57,479 nucleotides of DNA from positions 1 to 57,479 of the forward strand of contig NZ_BOQN01000096.1 in assembly GCF_018332695.1 (NCBI RefSeq), in the 5' to 3' direction. How positions within the stretch are numbered: position 1 is the first letter of the stretch; every line of letters begins with the position of its first letter. This stretch comes from Paractinoplanes toevensis (GTDB lineage Bacteria; Actinomycetota; Actinomycetes; Mycobacteriales; Micromonosporaceae). This document shows, piece by piece, positions 29,619 to 39,185 of the stretch. A program made the translations under genes and the position numbers. A model generated the notes under the pieces. It was not told the origin of the DNA and searched no databases. It saw nothing but the letters and a program-made list of their open reading frames with translations.

Positions 29619-29706
29619 GATCCGGACACGACTGGTGGAATGGGCCTTCCGCGCACCGCTGCGGCGGTGTACTACGGGGACGGTCCATATCGCTGCAGGA
29701 GGAGAC

Positions 29707-30216
29707 GTGCCGATCACCGATCTGGTCCGGGTCTACGTGCCGGCCACCGTGCCGATGCTCGCGGCCCTGCGCGCCTCCGGGCAGTTGGGAGACGGGCCGA
29801 CCGAGGCGCACGCGGTCACTCCGGCCCTCCGCGAGTGGTATGCGGAGGGTGACGAGGAGGAGTTGGAGTACGTCGCGTTCACCCGGGCCGCCCAGGCCGC
29901 GCTGCAGCTCCTGCGGCACGACCCGGCGGCACCGCGCCGGCGGGTGGTGGTCTCGGCCGACGTGGCGGCGACCGCGCTGGTTCGGGAGGACATCGAGTTG
30001 GGCTCGAGCACGGTGCGCCTGCCGCACCCGGTGTCCCTCAAGGAGGTGGCGTCGATCCACGTGGACGGCACCGACGCGGCCGAGCAGGTGGGCGCGGCGG
30101 CCGACGTGGTCGAGGAGGCGGCCGCCGGCGACCCGGACGCCCAGTTCACCGTCGACGGCGCCGAGGACCACGAGCTGGAGTGGTATTCGGTGACCGAGCT
30201 CGACGACCTCGCCTAG
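29707..30216 (+). CDS. Conserved hypothetical protein (DUF6912-like)
   Basis: About 169 residues. It opens with VPITDLVRVYVPATVPMLAAL, resembling the small actinobacterial family I associate with DUF6912, and has FTRAAQAALQLL and RRRVVVSADVA in the middle and an acidic C-terminus (ELEWYSVTELDDL). The GTG at 29707 has AGGAGG 4 nt upstream, somewhat short, and an upstream start at 29596 is possible. No catalytic motif is visible, so function is unknown. Confidence 0.72.
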   Translation: MPITDLVRVYVPATVPMLAALRASGQLGDGPTEAHAVTPALREWYAEGDEEELEYVAFTRAAQAALQLLRHDPAAPRRRVVVSADVAATALVREDIELGSSTVRLPHPVSLKEVASIHVDGTDAAEQVGAAADVVEEAAAGDPDAQFTVDGAEDHELEWYSVTELDDLA

Positions 30217-31139
30217 GACTTGGCGGGCTCTGTCACGGTTTCGCCGGAGTCGGAGTCGGCGGCGGGGCGGATCGTGCGGCCGACCGCGATGGTCGCGCTG
30301 ATCGCGCCCACGAACAGGACGATCAGGGCGCTGTTGAACCGGGCCCCGCTGAGCATCTGCTGCACGGTCTGTTCCAACTCGCTGACCTTGCCGGCCAGGT
30401 CGAGCACCCGGGAACCGGCCGTGCGGGTCAGTCCTTCGCCGACCACCAGCAGCAGCCCGGGACCGCCGCCGGCCAGAGCGTAGAAGGGCCAGGCGACACC
30501 GGGCCGGTCACGGCGCAGAAGTTTGTAGGCGATCAGGCCCGCGACCAGGCCGGACAGCAGCGACTGCAGGAAGGTGAACAGCTGGGCCGCGTCGGCCTGC
30601 GACGACTGGGTGCTGCCCGAGCCGAGCACCTTGAGCACCTGGTCCTGGAACAGGTTGAGGACGAAGCCGACCAGGAACACCCCGATCGCCGCCCAGCAGA
30701 CCGCGCCGAGCACCCTGGACTGCCGGAACCCGGCGAGCGCGCCGCCGATGGTGGCGGCCGCGGCGATCGTGCCGCCGACCACCGCGTAGATCCAGCCCTC
30801 GGTGTTGATCGTGATGATCGTCAGCGCGCCGGCCAGGCCGAGGACCAGGCCGGTGCCGGTGGCGATCGCGAACCGGACGGTCGAGCCGAGGTCGCGGCGC
30901 CGGGTGAACAGGGCGAGGACGGCGAGACCGGCCGCGGCGCCGGCGACCAGGCTCGCGGAGACCGCACCGGGCAGGGCGTAAGCCGTGGAGGTCACCTCCA
31001 TCTCGGCGTCCGCCCGGCCGGTGATCGAGGCGCGGGCCGACCACAGCATCGCGGCCATCCAGATCAGCGCGGCGAGCGCGAGGAACAGACCGTTCGACGA
31101 GGGTCGCTCGGCGTCCGGTGTCGGGTCCTGGGCACTCAT
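30213..31139 (-). CDS. Polytopic membrane protein of unknown function
   Basis: A 308-residue protein with a short acidic N-terminus and about six hydrophobic segments: LFLALAALIWMAAMLW, AVSASLVAGAAAGLAVLALF, FAIATGTGLVLGLAGALTIIT, YAVVGGTIAAAATIGGALAGF, AVCWAAIGVFLVGFVLNLF, plus a C-terminal FNSALIVLFVGAISATIAVG. Before the last helix is a heptad-like stretch (LDLAGKVSELEQTVQQML). Its stop overlaps the stop of the convergent gene by 4 nt. I do not recognise a function. Confidence 0.75.
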   Translation of the reverse strand: MSAQDPTPDAERPSSNGLFLALAALIWMAAMLWSARASITGRADAEMEVTSTAYALPGAVSASLVAGAAAGLAVLALFTRRRDLGSTVRFAIATGTGLVLGLAGALTIITINTEGWIYAVVGGTIAAAATIGGALAGFRQSRVLGAVCWAAIGVFLVGFVLNLFQDQVLKVLGSGSTQSSQADAAQLFTFLQSLLSGLVAGLIAYKLLRRDRPGVAWPFYALAGGGPGLLLVVGEGLTRTAGSRVLDLAGKVSELEQTVQQMLSGARFNSALIVLFVGAISATIAVGRTIRPAADSDSGETVTEPAKS

Positions 31140-31259
31140 GAGGCTCAGGGTAACGGGCGAACCTGGAGTGACCGGAACTGGTGCGAGGATGAGGGAATCC
31201 GGCCCGGCGACCCCGGCGCCCGGATCTACTCAGCAGACCACCATGTCGAGGAGTACCTG

Positions 31260-32891
31260 ATGGACGCCCAGCTTGCCGTGCCCATTCCGCGCAACGAGAC
31301 GGTCCGTGACTACCGCCCGGGCAGCCCCGAGCGGGCCTCGCTCGAGGCCCGGATCGCCGATCTGCGCGACGCCCGCCCCGACCTGACCATGACGATCGGG
31401 GGCCGGCAGTCGATGGCCGGTGGCGGCCCGATCGAGGTGGTCCAGCCGCACCGGCGGCACTCGGTGCTGGGGGTGACCGGCAACGCCACGCAGACCGACG
31501 CGGCCGCCGCGGCCGAGGCCGCCAAGCGGGCCGCCCGGGGTTGGCGGGAGCTGCCCTACGCCGAGCGGGCCGCGGTCTTCCTGCGCGCCGCCGAGCTGCT
31601 GGCCGGCAGCTGGCGGGACACCTTGAACGCGGCCACCATCCTGGGTCAGTCCAAGTCCTGCTACCAGGCCGAGATCGACGCGGCCTGCGAGCTGATCGAC
31701 TTCCTGCGCTTCAACGTGGCGTTCGGCGAGCGGCTCCTGGCCGAGCAGCCGGACTCGTCGCCGGGCGTGTGGAACCGCTTCGACCACCGCCCGCTGGAGG
31801 GCTTCGTCTACGCGATCACCCCGTTCAACTTCACCGCGATCGCCGGCAACCTCCCTTCCGCGCCGGCTCTCATGGGCAACACGGTGATCTGGAAGCCGTC
31901 GCCGACGCAGCAGTTCGCGGCGCATTTCACGATGCGCCTGTTCGAGGCGGCCGGCCTGCCGCCCGGCGTGATCAACATGGTGACGGGGGACGGTCAGGCG
32001 GTCTCCGATGTGCTGCTCGCCGACCCCGACCTGGCCGGCATCCACTTCACCGGCTCGACCGGCACGTTCCGGCACCTGTGGCGTTCGGTCGGGGCCAACA
32101 TCGACCGCTACCGCACCTACCCGCGGCTGGTGGGGGAGACCGGCGGCAAGGACTTCGTGGTGGCCCACCCCAGCGCCGACGTCGAGGCGCTGCACACGGC
32201 GCTGCTGCGCGGCGCCTTCGAATATCAGGGGCAGAAGTGCAGTGCGGCCTCGCGGGCCTACGTCCCGCGGAGCCTCTGGGTGGAGGGCGGCCTGCGCGAC
32301 CGGCTCGCGGCCGCGGTTTCCTCCATTGCGTACGGCGATGTCAGTAATCTCGCGGTGTTCGGCGGTGCCGTGATCGACGGCCGGGCGTTCGCGAAGCTGG
32401 CCGGCGCCCTGGACCGGATCAAGAACAGCGAGTCGTGCACCGTCCTCGCCGGTGGGACGGCAGACGACGTCGACGGCTGGTTCGTGTCGCCCACCCTGGT
32501 CGAGTGCACCGATCCGGCGCACGAGGTGTTCCGCACCGAGTACTTCGGTCCGATCCTGGCCGTGCACGTCTATCCGGACGAGCGGTTCGACGAGATGCTG
32601 ACGCAGATGGACGGAGTGTCCGATTACGCGCTCACCGGGTCGATCTTCGCGACCGACCGCACGGTGATCGACCGGGCCGGCCGGGCGCTGCGGTTCACTG
32701 CGGGCAATTTCTATATCAACGACAAGCCGACCGGTGCCGTGGTGGGTCAGCAACCCTTCGGCGGGGCGCGCGGTAGTGGCACCAACGACAAGGCCGGCTC
32801 GGTGCTGAACCTGATGCGCTGGGTCTCGCCGCGCACGATCAAGGAGACCTTCGAGCCTCCGGTCTCGTGGCGCTATCCCCATATGGGTTAA
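31260..32891 (+). CDS. pruA: L-glutamate gamma-semialdehyde dehydrogenase (P5C dehydrogenase)
   Basis: Oxidises pyrroline-5-carboxylate/glutamate semialdehyde to glutamate in proline and arginine breakdown. The ATG at 31260 has GAGGAG upstream and gives 543 residues, the standard length of the monofunctional enzyme. Motifs: AITPFNFTAIAGNLPSAPAL, FTGSTGTFRHLW, GETGGKDFVV with the general base region, and YQGQKCSAASR with the catalytic Cys. No proline dehydrogenase gene is adjacent. Confidence 0.95.
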   Translation: MDAQLAVPIPRNETVRDYRPGSPERASLEARIADLRDARPDLTMTIGGRQSMAGGGPIEVVQPHRRHSVLGVTGNATQTDAAAAAEAAKRAARGWRELPYAERAAVFLRAAELLAGSWRDTLNAATILGQSKSCYQAEIDAACELIDFLRFNVAFGERLLAEQPDSSPGVWNRFDHRPLEGFVYAITPFNFTAIAGNLPSAPALMGNTVIWKPSPTQQFAAHFTMRLFEAAGLPPGVINMVTGDGQAVSDVLLADPDLAGIHFTGSTGTFRHLWRSVGANIDRYRTYPRLVGETGGKDFVVAHPSADVEALHTALLRGAFEYQGQKCSAASRAYVPRSLWVEGGLRDRLAAAVSSIAYGDVSNLAVFGGAVIDGRAFAKLAGALDRIKNSESCTVLAGGTADDVDGWFVSPTLVECTDPAHEVFRTEYFGPILAVHVYPDERFDEMLTQMDGVSDYALTGSIFATDRTVIDRAGRALRFTAGNFYINDKPTGAVVGQQPFGGARGSGTNDKAGSVLNLMRWVSPRTIKETFEPPVSWRYPHMG

Positions 32892-33138
32892 GCATCCCGA
32901 TTTGTAGGCTTTGCCGGCGGCAATCCGGGTGCTTTCGTCCGGTTGCTGCCCGGCATCGCCGTCTGACCGGTTTGCTAGGGCCATTTTAGCTGGTCAGACT
33001 GCTGCTCGCCGGTTAAACGCGCCGTCTCGACCCTCGTGGTCGGACTGTCTGTGCGGGACAGTCGTTTGTGGAGACGCAAACTGGACGGATCGGGCGAAAT
33101 CCTGGACGTGGGCTCGGCAAAGTGGCAGCGTAGGAGGC

Positions 33139-33654
33139 ATGCCCGACACTCAAATCAATCCCACGGCTGCCGCGCTGCTCGGCCTGCTACACGAGGGGCC
33201 GATGACCGGCGGACAGCTCATGGCGGCTGCCGAACGCCGCCTCGGGCCCTACTGGTCGATGACGCGGAGCCAGGTCTACCGCGAATTGCCGGTCCTTGCC
33301 GATATGGGATTCGTCCGGCTCGGCAAGCCCGGCCCCCGTTCCAGCCAGCCCTACGCCATCACCGCCTCCGGCAAGCGTGCCTTCAGTCGCTGGCTCGCCG
33401 AGGCTCCCGGCCGGGATGCCCTGCGCAACCCGGTCGCCCTGCGCGTCGCCTTCGGCGAGCAGCACAGCGGAAGTCAGTTGAAGGAGCTCTACACCGGCGC
33501 CAGCGAATACCACGCCGAGGCGATGGCCATGGCCAAGGAACAGGCGAAGGAGGCGAAGAAGAACGGCGACGCGTACGGGTCGGCCGCACTCGAGTTCGCC
33601 GTCGCCTATCACAAGGCCGCGCTGAGCTGGCTGAAGACCGCACCGGCGAGTTGA
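33139..33654 (+). CDS. PadR family transcriptional regulator
   Basis: A 171-residue winged-helix repressor. The ATG at 33139 has AGGAGGC directly upstream. The HTH part reads LLGLLHEGPMTGGQLMAAAERRLGPYWSMTRSQVYRELPVLADMGFV, then the wing (SSQPYAITASGKRAFSRWL). A helical C-terminal dimerisation domain contains MAMAKEQAKEAKKN. PadR proteins usually respond to phenolics or drugs, but no target gene is evident here. Confidence 0.9.
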   Translation: MPDTQINPTAAALLGLLHEGPMTGGQLMAAAERRLGPYWSMTRSQVYRELPVLADMGFVRLGKPGPRSSQPYAITASGKRAFSRWLAEAPGRDALRNPVALRVAFGEQHSGSQLKELYTGASEYHAEAMAMAKEQAKEAKKNGDAYGSAALEFAVAYHKAALSWLKTAPAS

Positions 33655-33667
33655 CAGTCCGATCGGA

Positions 33668-33695
33668 CCGCCCGGCCGCAACATCGGCCGGGCGG
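33668..33695 (+). terminator. Terminator between padR-like gene and prfB
   Basis: CCGCCCGGCCG (33668-33678) pairs perfectly with CGGCCGGGCGG (33685-33695), with a 6-nt loop. There is no clear U tract. The prfB start follows within 8-17 nt. Confidence 0.6.
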
Positions 33696-33711
33696 CGTAG
33701 TCTTGAGTGTC

Positions 33712-34827
33712 GTGACCGCTGCCGACTTTCCTGAGCAACTCAAGGCGTTAGACGCCACCCTGCGCAACATCGAGAACGTCCTGGACGTCGACAAGCTGCG
33801 CCGGGACAAAGCTGAGCTCGAGGAGCAGGCCTCCGCCCCTGACCTGTGGGACGACCAGGCCCGGGCGCAGGAGGTCAACAGCCGGCTGTCCTACGTCTCC
33901 GGCGAGATCTCCAGGATGGAGCGCCTGCGCTCCCGCCTCGACGATGCCGGCCTGCTGCTCGAGATGGCCGAGGCCGAGGGCGACGAGGGTTCGATCGCCG
34001 AGGTCGGCGCCGAGCTCGTGGCGCTGGCCAAGGCCATCGAGGAGATGGAGGTCCGCACCCTCCTGTCCGGTGAGTACGACTCGCGGGAAGCGGTGGTGGC
34101 CATCCGGGCCGGCGCCGGCGGCGTGGACGCGGCCGACTTCGCCGAGATGCTCATGCGGATGTACCTGCGATGGGCCGAGCGCCACAACTACCCCACCGAG
34201 GTCTACGACACGTCGTACGCCGAGGAGGCCGGCCTCAAGTCGGCGACCTTCGCGGTCAAGGTGCCGTACGCGTACGGAACTCTCAGCGTCGAGTCGGGCA
34301 CCCACCGCCTGGTCCGGATCAGCCCGTTCGACAACCAGGGCCGCCGGCAGACCAGCTTCGCCGGTGTCGAGGTGATGCCGGTGGTCGCGCAGACCGACCA
34401 CATCGACATTCCGGAGAACGAGATCCGGGTCGACGTCTACCGCTCGTCCGGGCCCGGTGGACAGAGCGTCAACACTACGGACAGTGCTGTCCGGCTCACC
34501 CACATCCCGACCGGCATCGTGGTGACGTGTCAGAACGAGAAGTCCCAGTTGCAGAACAAAGCGTCGGCGATGCGAGTTCTTCAGGCCCGCCTCCTCGAGC
34601 GCAAGCGCCAGGAGGAAGAGGCCAAGATGGCCGGCCTCAAGCAGGACACCACGGGCTCGTGGGGCGACCAGATGCGGTCGTACGTCCTGCACCCTTATCA
34701 AATGGTGAAGGATCTGCGTACCGAGTACGAGACCGGCAACCCGAGCTCGGTCTTCGACGGCGACCTGGACGAGTTCATCGAGGCAGGGATCCGTTGGCGC
34801 AAGACCGGCCAGACGGAAGGCTCGTAA
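33712..34827 (+). CDS. prfB: Peptide chain release factor 2
   Basis: Releases peptides at UGA and UAA codons. The GTG at 33712 gives MTAADFPEQLKAL, the usual actinobacterial N-terminus; TTG 33703 is an alternative. Motifs: stop-codon-reading SPF in RISPFDNQGRR and the catalytic GGQ in SSGPGGQSVNTTDSAVRL. The reading frame is continuous, so the programmed +1 frameshift known from many bacteria is absent. It leads into ftsE after a hairpin at 34876-34899. Confidence 0.95.
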   Translation: MTAADFPEQLKALDATLRNIENVLDVDKLRRDKAELEEQASAPDLWDDQARAQEVNSRLSYVSGEISRMERLRSRLDDAGLLLEMAEAEGDEGSIAEVGAELVALAKAIEEMEVRTLLSGEYDSREAVVAIRAGAGGVDAADFAEMLMRMYLRWAERHNYPTEVYDTSYAEEAGLKSATFAVKVPYAYGTLSVESGTHRLVRISPFDNQGRRQTSFAGVEVMPVVAQTDHIDIPENEIRVDVYRSSGPGGQSVNTTDSAVRLTHIPTGIVVTCQNEKSQLQNKASAMRVLQARLLERKRQEEEAKMAGLKQDTTGSWGDQMRSYVLHPYQMVKDLRTEYETGNPSSVFDGDLDEFIEAGIRWRKTGQTEGS

Positions 34828-34965
34828 GATCCACCACGTACGGCGACGGGGCCTGAACGTTCGGTCAGCCCTCGGCCGCCGGAATGCCTGTTCCGGCGGG
34901 CCGGGCGCAGATTGACGCACCCGCCGGGGTTGGCGTTTTCGTTACACCGCGTAGACTCCGTTTCC

Positions 34966-35646
34966 GTGATTCAGCTCGAGAACGTGACGAAGACGTACCC
35001 CAAGGCGTCTCGCCCGTCGCTGGACGACGTGAGCGTGGGCATTGAGAAGGGTGAGTTCGTCTTCTTCATCGGCCCCTCCGGTTCCGGCAAGTCGACGATC
35101 ATCAAGCTCCTCCTGCACGAGGTCGCCCCGACCCGCGGCAAGGTGGTGGTGAACACCAAGGACGTGACCACGCTGCGGTCGTGGAAGGTTCCGCACTTCC
35201 GCCGTTCGATCGGCTGCGTGTTCCAGGACTTCCGCCTGCTGCCCAACCGCACGGCGTACGAAAATGTGGCCTTTGCCCTTGAAGTGATCGGCAAGACCAA
35301 GGCGGTGGCCCGGCGGGTCGTGCCCGAGGTGCTCGAGCTGGTCGGTCTGGGCGGCAAGGAGCACCGTTACCCGCACGAGCTCTCCGGTGGTGAGCAGCAG
35401 CGCGTCGCGGTGGCCCGGGCGTTCGTCAACCGGCCGCTGATCCTGCTGGCCGACGAGCCCACCGGTAACCTCGACCCGGACACCTCGATCGAAATCATGC
35501 GCCTGCTCGATCGGATCAACCGGACCGGCACGACGGTCGTGATGGTCACCCACGACTCCAACATCGTCAACCAGATGCGCCGCCGGGTCATCGAGATCGA
35601 AAGCGGCCGCATCGTTCGTGACCAGGCCCGCGGCGTCTACGGCTGA
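34966..35646 (+). CDS. ftsE: Cell-division ABC ATPase FtsE
   Basis: ATPase of FtsEX, which couples division to activation of wall hydrolases. The GTG at 34966 gives 226 residues beginning MIQLENVTKTYPKA. Walker A is GPSGSGKSTI, signature LSGGEQQR, Walker B ILLADEPTGNLD, followed by the His switch MVTHDS. It is followed by ftsX and a coiled-coil M23 peptidase, the usual FtsEX partner arrangement. Confidence 0.96.
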   Translation: MIQLENVTKTYPKASRPSLDDVSVGIEKGEFVFFIGPSGSGKSTIIKLLLHEVAPTRGKVVVNTKDVTTLRSWKVPHFRRSIGCVFQDFRLLPNRTAYENVAFALEVIGKTKAVARRVVPEVLELVGLGGKEHRYPHELSGGEQQRVAVARAFVNRPLILLADEPTGNLDPDTSIEIMRLLDRINRTGTTVVMVTHDSNIVNQMRRRVIEIESGRIVRDQARGVYG

Positions 35647-35713
35647 GCCCGGCTCCGCCCAGTCCCCGATCCCCTGAACAAGCACGACGCGGAGTCCCGG
35701 AAGGAACCCCCCG

Positions 35714-36589
35714 ATGCGGTTGAAGTACGTCCTCAACGAGGTCCTGGTGGGCCTGTGGCGAAACGTCACGATGACGGTCGCCATGATCATCACCATGTCG
35801 GTCTCGCTCTTCATGCTGGGCGCCAGTGTGCTGCTGTACATGCAGGTCGACCAGATGAAGAACTACTACTACGGCGCGATCGAGGTGTCGATCTTCCTGC
35901 GCACGGATGTGACCGATGCGCAGCGGTCCGCCATCGATCAGGCGATCTCCAGCAACCCGCTGGTGAGCGACAAGACGTACGAGACCCGCGCGGAGGCGTT
36001 CACCCGCTTCCAGCAGCTCTGGGCGGACTCACCGGACTTCGTGAAATCGGTCGGCCCGGACAGCCTGCCCGAGTCGTTCCGGGTCAAGCTGAAGGACCCG
36101 GAGAAGTACAAGGCCTTCGCCGACCAGATCGCCGGCATGCCCGGCATCCAGGACGTGATCGACCAGCGGACGCTGCTCGACAAGGTGTTCAACATCTTCA
36201 ACGGCCTTCAAGTCGGGTCGCTGGGGGTGGCGGGCTTCATGGCCATTGCCGCGCTGCTCCTGGTCGGTAACACGATCCAGGTGGCGGCGTACAGCAAACG
36301 GCGAGAAGTCGCGGTGATGAAACTGGTCGGCGCGTCGAACTGGTTCATCCAGGCGCCGTTCGTGCTCGAGGCGGTGGTCGCCGGCGTCATCGGCTCGGTG
36401 ATCGGCTTCATCGTGCTGTTCGTCGGCAAGATCGTGCTGCTCGACCACAAGTTGCAAGCGCTGACCACGATCCTGACCCCGGTGCACAACGGCAATGTGT
36501 GGCTCATGCTGCCGCTGCTGGCCGGAGTCGGCGGGGTGGTCAGCGCGGTCACCGCCTGGGTCACGCTGCGCTTCTACCTCAAGGTCTGA
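35714..36589 (+). CDS. ftsX: Cell-division membrane protein FtsX
   Basis: A 291-residue permease-like partner of FtsE. TM1 is near residues 20-42 (VTMTVAMIITMSVSLFMLGASVLLY), then an extracellular domain of about 115 residues that in other species recruits hydrolases. Three C-terminal helices follow (VAGFMAIAALLLVGNTIQV, VLEAVVAGVIGSVIGFIVLFV, MLPLLAGVGGVVSAVTAW). The ATG follows GGAAGGA. Confidence 0.95.
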   Translation: MRLKYVLNEVLVGLWRNVTMTVAMIITMSVSLFMLGASVLLYMQVDQMKNYYYGAIEVSIFLRTDVTDAQRSAIDQAISSNPLVSDKTYETRAEAFTRFQQLWADSPDFVKSVGPDSLPESFRVKLKDPEKYKAFADQIAGMPGIQDVIDQRTLLDKVFNIFNGLQVGSLGVAGFMAIAALLLVGNTIQVAAYSKRREVAVMKLVGASNWFIQAPFVLEAVVAGVIGSVIGFIVLFVGKIVLLDHKLQALTTILTPVHNGNVWLMLPLLAGVGGVVSAVTAWVTLRFYLKV

Positions 36590-36607
36590 CTTTTACGGAT
36601 CACCACT

Positions 36608-36637
36608 ACGGCCGCGTTCCGACAGGAACGCGGCCGT
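36608..36637 (+). terminator. Hairpin after ftsX, possible terminator
   Basis: A 13-bp perfect stem ACGGCCGCGTTCC/GGAACGCGGCCGT with a GACA loop, 18 nt after the ftsX stop. The tail TTGGGCGA has no U run. Confidence 0.6.
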
Positions 36638-36687
36638 TGGGCGATTTGGACCTTTGCTGGGGGTTAGGCGGAGTACGGTGGGTCGCT

Positions 36688-37929
36688 GTGTGGTCAAAAT
36701 GTCGACATAGCCGGGTATCGCCCCTTCTGGCAATAACCGCGTGCCTTGTCAGCCTGGCGACCTCGGCACCGGCGCTGGCCGACACCGGCTCCGGACGTGC
36801 TTCGAGCGAGGTCGACCGGGCCGAGGCCGTACTGGAAAGCGCCACCTCACAAGCGCGCACCGCCGCACTTCGCCTCGAGGCCGCCACCCGGGCGATGCCG
36901 GCCGCGCAGCGGCGAGTCGCCATGTCCCGCGGTGCCGTCGCCGCCGCGATCGCCGCCGCCAACAGCGCCGGCCGCCGCGCCAACGCGGCCCGGGCCGCGT
37001 ACGCGAAAATCGCCGGGCACTACGAAAAGGCGCAGGGGGAGTTCGCCGACGCCCGCGAGCGCGTCGATCAGATCGCCCAGGCGACCTACATGGGCAGCTC
37101 GTTCTCCCGGATCAACGTGCTGGTCGATGCCACCGGGCCGGCCGACATGATGGACCGGCTCAGCCTCGTCGACCAGCTCATGCGCACCCAGCAGCAGGAC
37201 GTCGAGCGGCTGATCCACACCCGAGCCGCGGCGCGCACCGCCCAGGACCGGGCCGGACTGGCCAAACGCGAGGCCGAGGAGGCCGAGGCGCTGGCCCGGG
37301 GCAAGCTCACCGCGGCCAAGGACGCCCAGGTCGCGGCCGTCACCGCGCAGAAAGCCCTGATCCGGCTGGCCGCCACCCGGCAGGCCGCGCTGCGCGTCGC
37401 GAACGCCCAGCGGGCCAGCGTGCTCGCCCAGTACCGGGAGGCGGTCGCTTCGGAGCAGCGCATCCGGACGGCGCTGCGCGGCTGGGCGATCAAGTCCGGC
37501 AACGACGGGCGCTACCAGGGCGGACGGCTGCTCATGCCGGTCCGCGGGTGGAAGAGCAGCGACTTCGGCAACCGGTACGACCCGTACTATCGGGTCTGGC
37601 AGTTGCACGCCGGCACCGACATCGCGGCACCCGGCGGGACACCGATCCACGCGGCCGCGGCGGGGCGGGTGATCCGGGCCGGCTGGTCCAACGGCTACGG
37701 CAACTACACCTGCATCAACCACGGACGGTTGGACGGCGCCGGCTTCCAGACCTGTTATGGGCACCAGTCGCGCATCCTCGTGCACGAGGGCGAATACGTC
37801 CGGCGGGGCGAGGTGATCGGGCGGGTCGGCACCACCGGCGCGTCGACCGGTTACCACCTGCACTTCGAGACGCGCTTCAACGGCGTACCGAAGAATCCGC
37901 TCAGCTACCTGCCGTCCTGTCTCTGCTGA
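36688..37929 (+). CDS. Secreted coiled-coil M23 (LytM) peptidase
   Basis: About 413 residues, a probable FtsEX-activated wall hydrolase similar in architecture to EnvC. The GTG at 36688 gives a signal peptide (SPLLAITACLVSLATSAPALA). Residues about 40-270 are Ala/Arg/Glu-rich coiled coil. The C-terminal LytM domain has HAGTDIAAPGGTPIHAAAAGRV, CYGHQSRILV and TGYHLHFETRFNG; the HxxxD and HxH zinc ligands are intact, so it should be an active endopeptidase. It sits between ftsX and smpB. Confidence 0.92.
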   Translation: MWSKCRHSRVSPLLAITACLVSLATSAPALADTGSGRASSEVDRAEAVLESATSQARTAALRLEAATRAMPAAQRRVAMSRGAVAAAIAAANSAGRRANAARAAYAKIAGHYEKAQGEFADARERVDQIAQATYMGSSFSRINVLVDATGPADMMDRLSLVDQLMRTQQQDVERLIHTRAAARTAQDRAGLAKREAEEAEALARGKLTAAKDAQVAAVTAQKALIRLAATRQAALRVANAQRASVLAQYREAVASEQRIRTALRGWAIKSGNDGRYQGGRLLMPVRGWKSSDFGNRYDPYYRVWQLHAGTDIAAPGGTPIHAAAAGRVIRAGWSNGYGNYTCINHGRLDGAGFQTCYGHQSRILVHEGEYVRRGEVIGRVGTTGASTGYHLHFETRFNGVPKNPLSYLPSCLC

Positions 37930-37963
37930 ATCCCCTAGTAGCATTGGTCTTTTTGGGGAGTTC

Positions 37964-38440
37964 ATGCCACGCGAACAGGGGCGCAAGGTCGTCTCCTCCA
38001 ACCGCAAGGCCCACCACGACTACGCCATCCTCGACACCTACGAGGCGGGCATGGCGCTGACCGGCACCGAGGTCAAGTCGCTGCGGGCCGGCCGGGCATC
38101 ACTGGTCGACGCGTTCGGTCACGAGAGCTCCGGCGAGATCTTCCTGCACGGCCTGCACATCCCGGAGTACACGCAGGGCACCTGGACCAACCACGAGCCG
38201 CGGCGCATCCGCAAGCTGCTGCTGCACAAGGATGAGATTCGGAAGATCCAGGGCAAACTGCGCGACGAGGGCATCACGCTGGTGCCGCTCCAGGTCTACT
38301 TCCAGAACGGGTACGCCAAGGTCGAACTCGCCCTGGCACGGGGCAAGAAGAGCTACGACAAGCGCCAGGACCTGGCGTCCAAAGACGCGCAACGAGAAAT
38401 TTCCCGGGCGATGGGTCGGCGCAACAAAGGCATGTCATAA
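37964..38440 (+). CDS. smpB: SsrA-binding protein SmpB
   Basis: Binds tmRNA and places it in the A site of stalled ribosomes. The 158-residue protein has VVSSNRKAHHDYAILDTYEAGMALTGTEVKSLRAGRASL, the OB-fold core, then YTQGTWTNHEPRRIRKLLLHKDEI and the basic C-terminal tail KRQDLASKDAQREISRAMGRRNKG, which mimics a codon-anticodon helix. It lies 745 nt upstream of ssrA with one gene between. Confidence 0.97.
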   Translation: MPREQGRKVVSSNRKAHHDYAILDTYEAGMALTGTEVKSLRAGRASLVDAFGHESSGEIFLHGLHIPEYTQGTWTNHEPRRIRKLLLHKDEIRKIQGKLRDEGITLVPLQVYFQNGYAKVELALARGKKSYDKRQDLASKDAQREISRAMGRRNKGMS

Positions 38441-38486
38441 CGAGGTACAGTGCCGGGCGCTCCTAGATCCACGAAGGGACGGCCCG

Positions 38487-39164
38487 TTGCCCGCCAAGCA
38501 CTCCGCGCGCCCTCTCGGACCCGCCCGAATCGTCCTCAGCGCGGCCGCCGCGGTCCTGGTCATGCTGGTTGTCTGGGTCGCCGTCCGGGCGGTCGGGCCG
38601 GCCGAGGCAGCCCGCCAGCCGTCGGTGGCTCTGCCGTCCATGCCGCAGGTGCCGCTGGCCCCCGCCACGTCCGCCACGCCCACGCCGACCCACTCGGTCG
38701 TCTCGCCGTCGCCGTCCCGCTCGCGCTCCCGGTCGTCGTCACCGACCCCGAGCCGCACCTCGGCGCGACCGTCGTCGCACACCCCCGTACCGGAAAAAAC
38801 GACCACCAAGCCGCCGGCGGCGGCACCCACCACGACCCGGCCCCGCAGCGATGTCTTCTCCGCCGCGCTGAGCGTGCCCGCCAGCTGGGAGCAGGGGTAC
38901 GTGGCCGCGGTGCGCATCAAGAATGTCAGCGGCAGCTCGCAGTCGTGGTCGGTGACCGTTTCCCACAGCAACCAGGACAACCTCCGGCTCACCGGCACCT
39001 GGAACGCGCGAGGCAGCCAGTCCGGCGACAACCTGACCTTCACCGGCGGACCGCTGGCCCCCGGCGCCTCCATCACCTTCGGCTACCAGGTGAGCAAGAG
39101 CGGCCGCGGCAACGGACGACCGAGCGGCTGCTCCGTCGTGGGCGGCAAGTGCGGCGTGAGCTAA
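38487..39164 (+). CDS. Secreted or anchored CBM2-like carbohydrate-binding protein
   Basis: About 225 residues from the TTG at 38487 (GAAGGGA upstream). A hydrophobic segment (IVLSAAAAVLVMLVVWVAVRAV) acts as signal or anchor. Then comes a Ser/Pro/Thr/Arg-rich linker of about 80 residues. A C-terminal domain with SWEQGYVAAVRIKNVSG, WNARGSQSGDNLTF and LAPGASITFGYQVS resembles cellulose-binding CBM2 modules, with a Cys pair near the end. No catalytic domain is attached. It separates smpB from ssrA; the ligand is unknown. Confidence 0.8.
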   Translation: MPAKHSARPLGPARIVLSAAAAVLVMLVVWVAVRAVGPAEAARQPSVALPSMPQVPLAPATSATPTPTHSVVSPSPSRSRSRSSSPTPSRTSARPSSHTPVPEKTTTKPPAAAPTTTRPRSDVFSAALSVPASWEQGYVAAVRIKNVSGSSQSWSVTVSHSNQDNLRLTGTWNARGSQSGDNLTFTGGPLAPGASITFGYQVSKSGRGNGRPSGCSVVGGKCGVS

Positions 39165-39185
39165 GATTCCAAGGTTGCACCAACA

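Noticed and set aside
33703..33860. Programmed frameshift in prfB
   Set aside because: The N-terminal codons read continuously in one frame into the conserved region, with no internal TGA preceded by a Shine-Dalgarno-like stretch.
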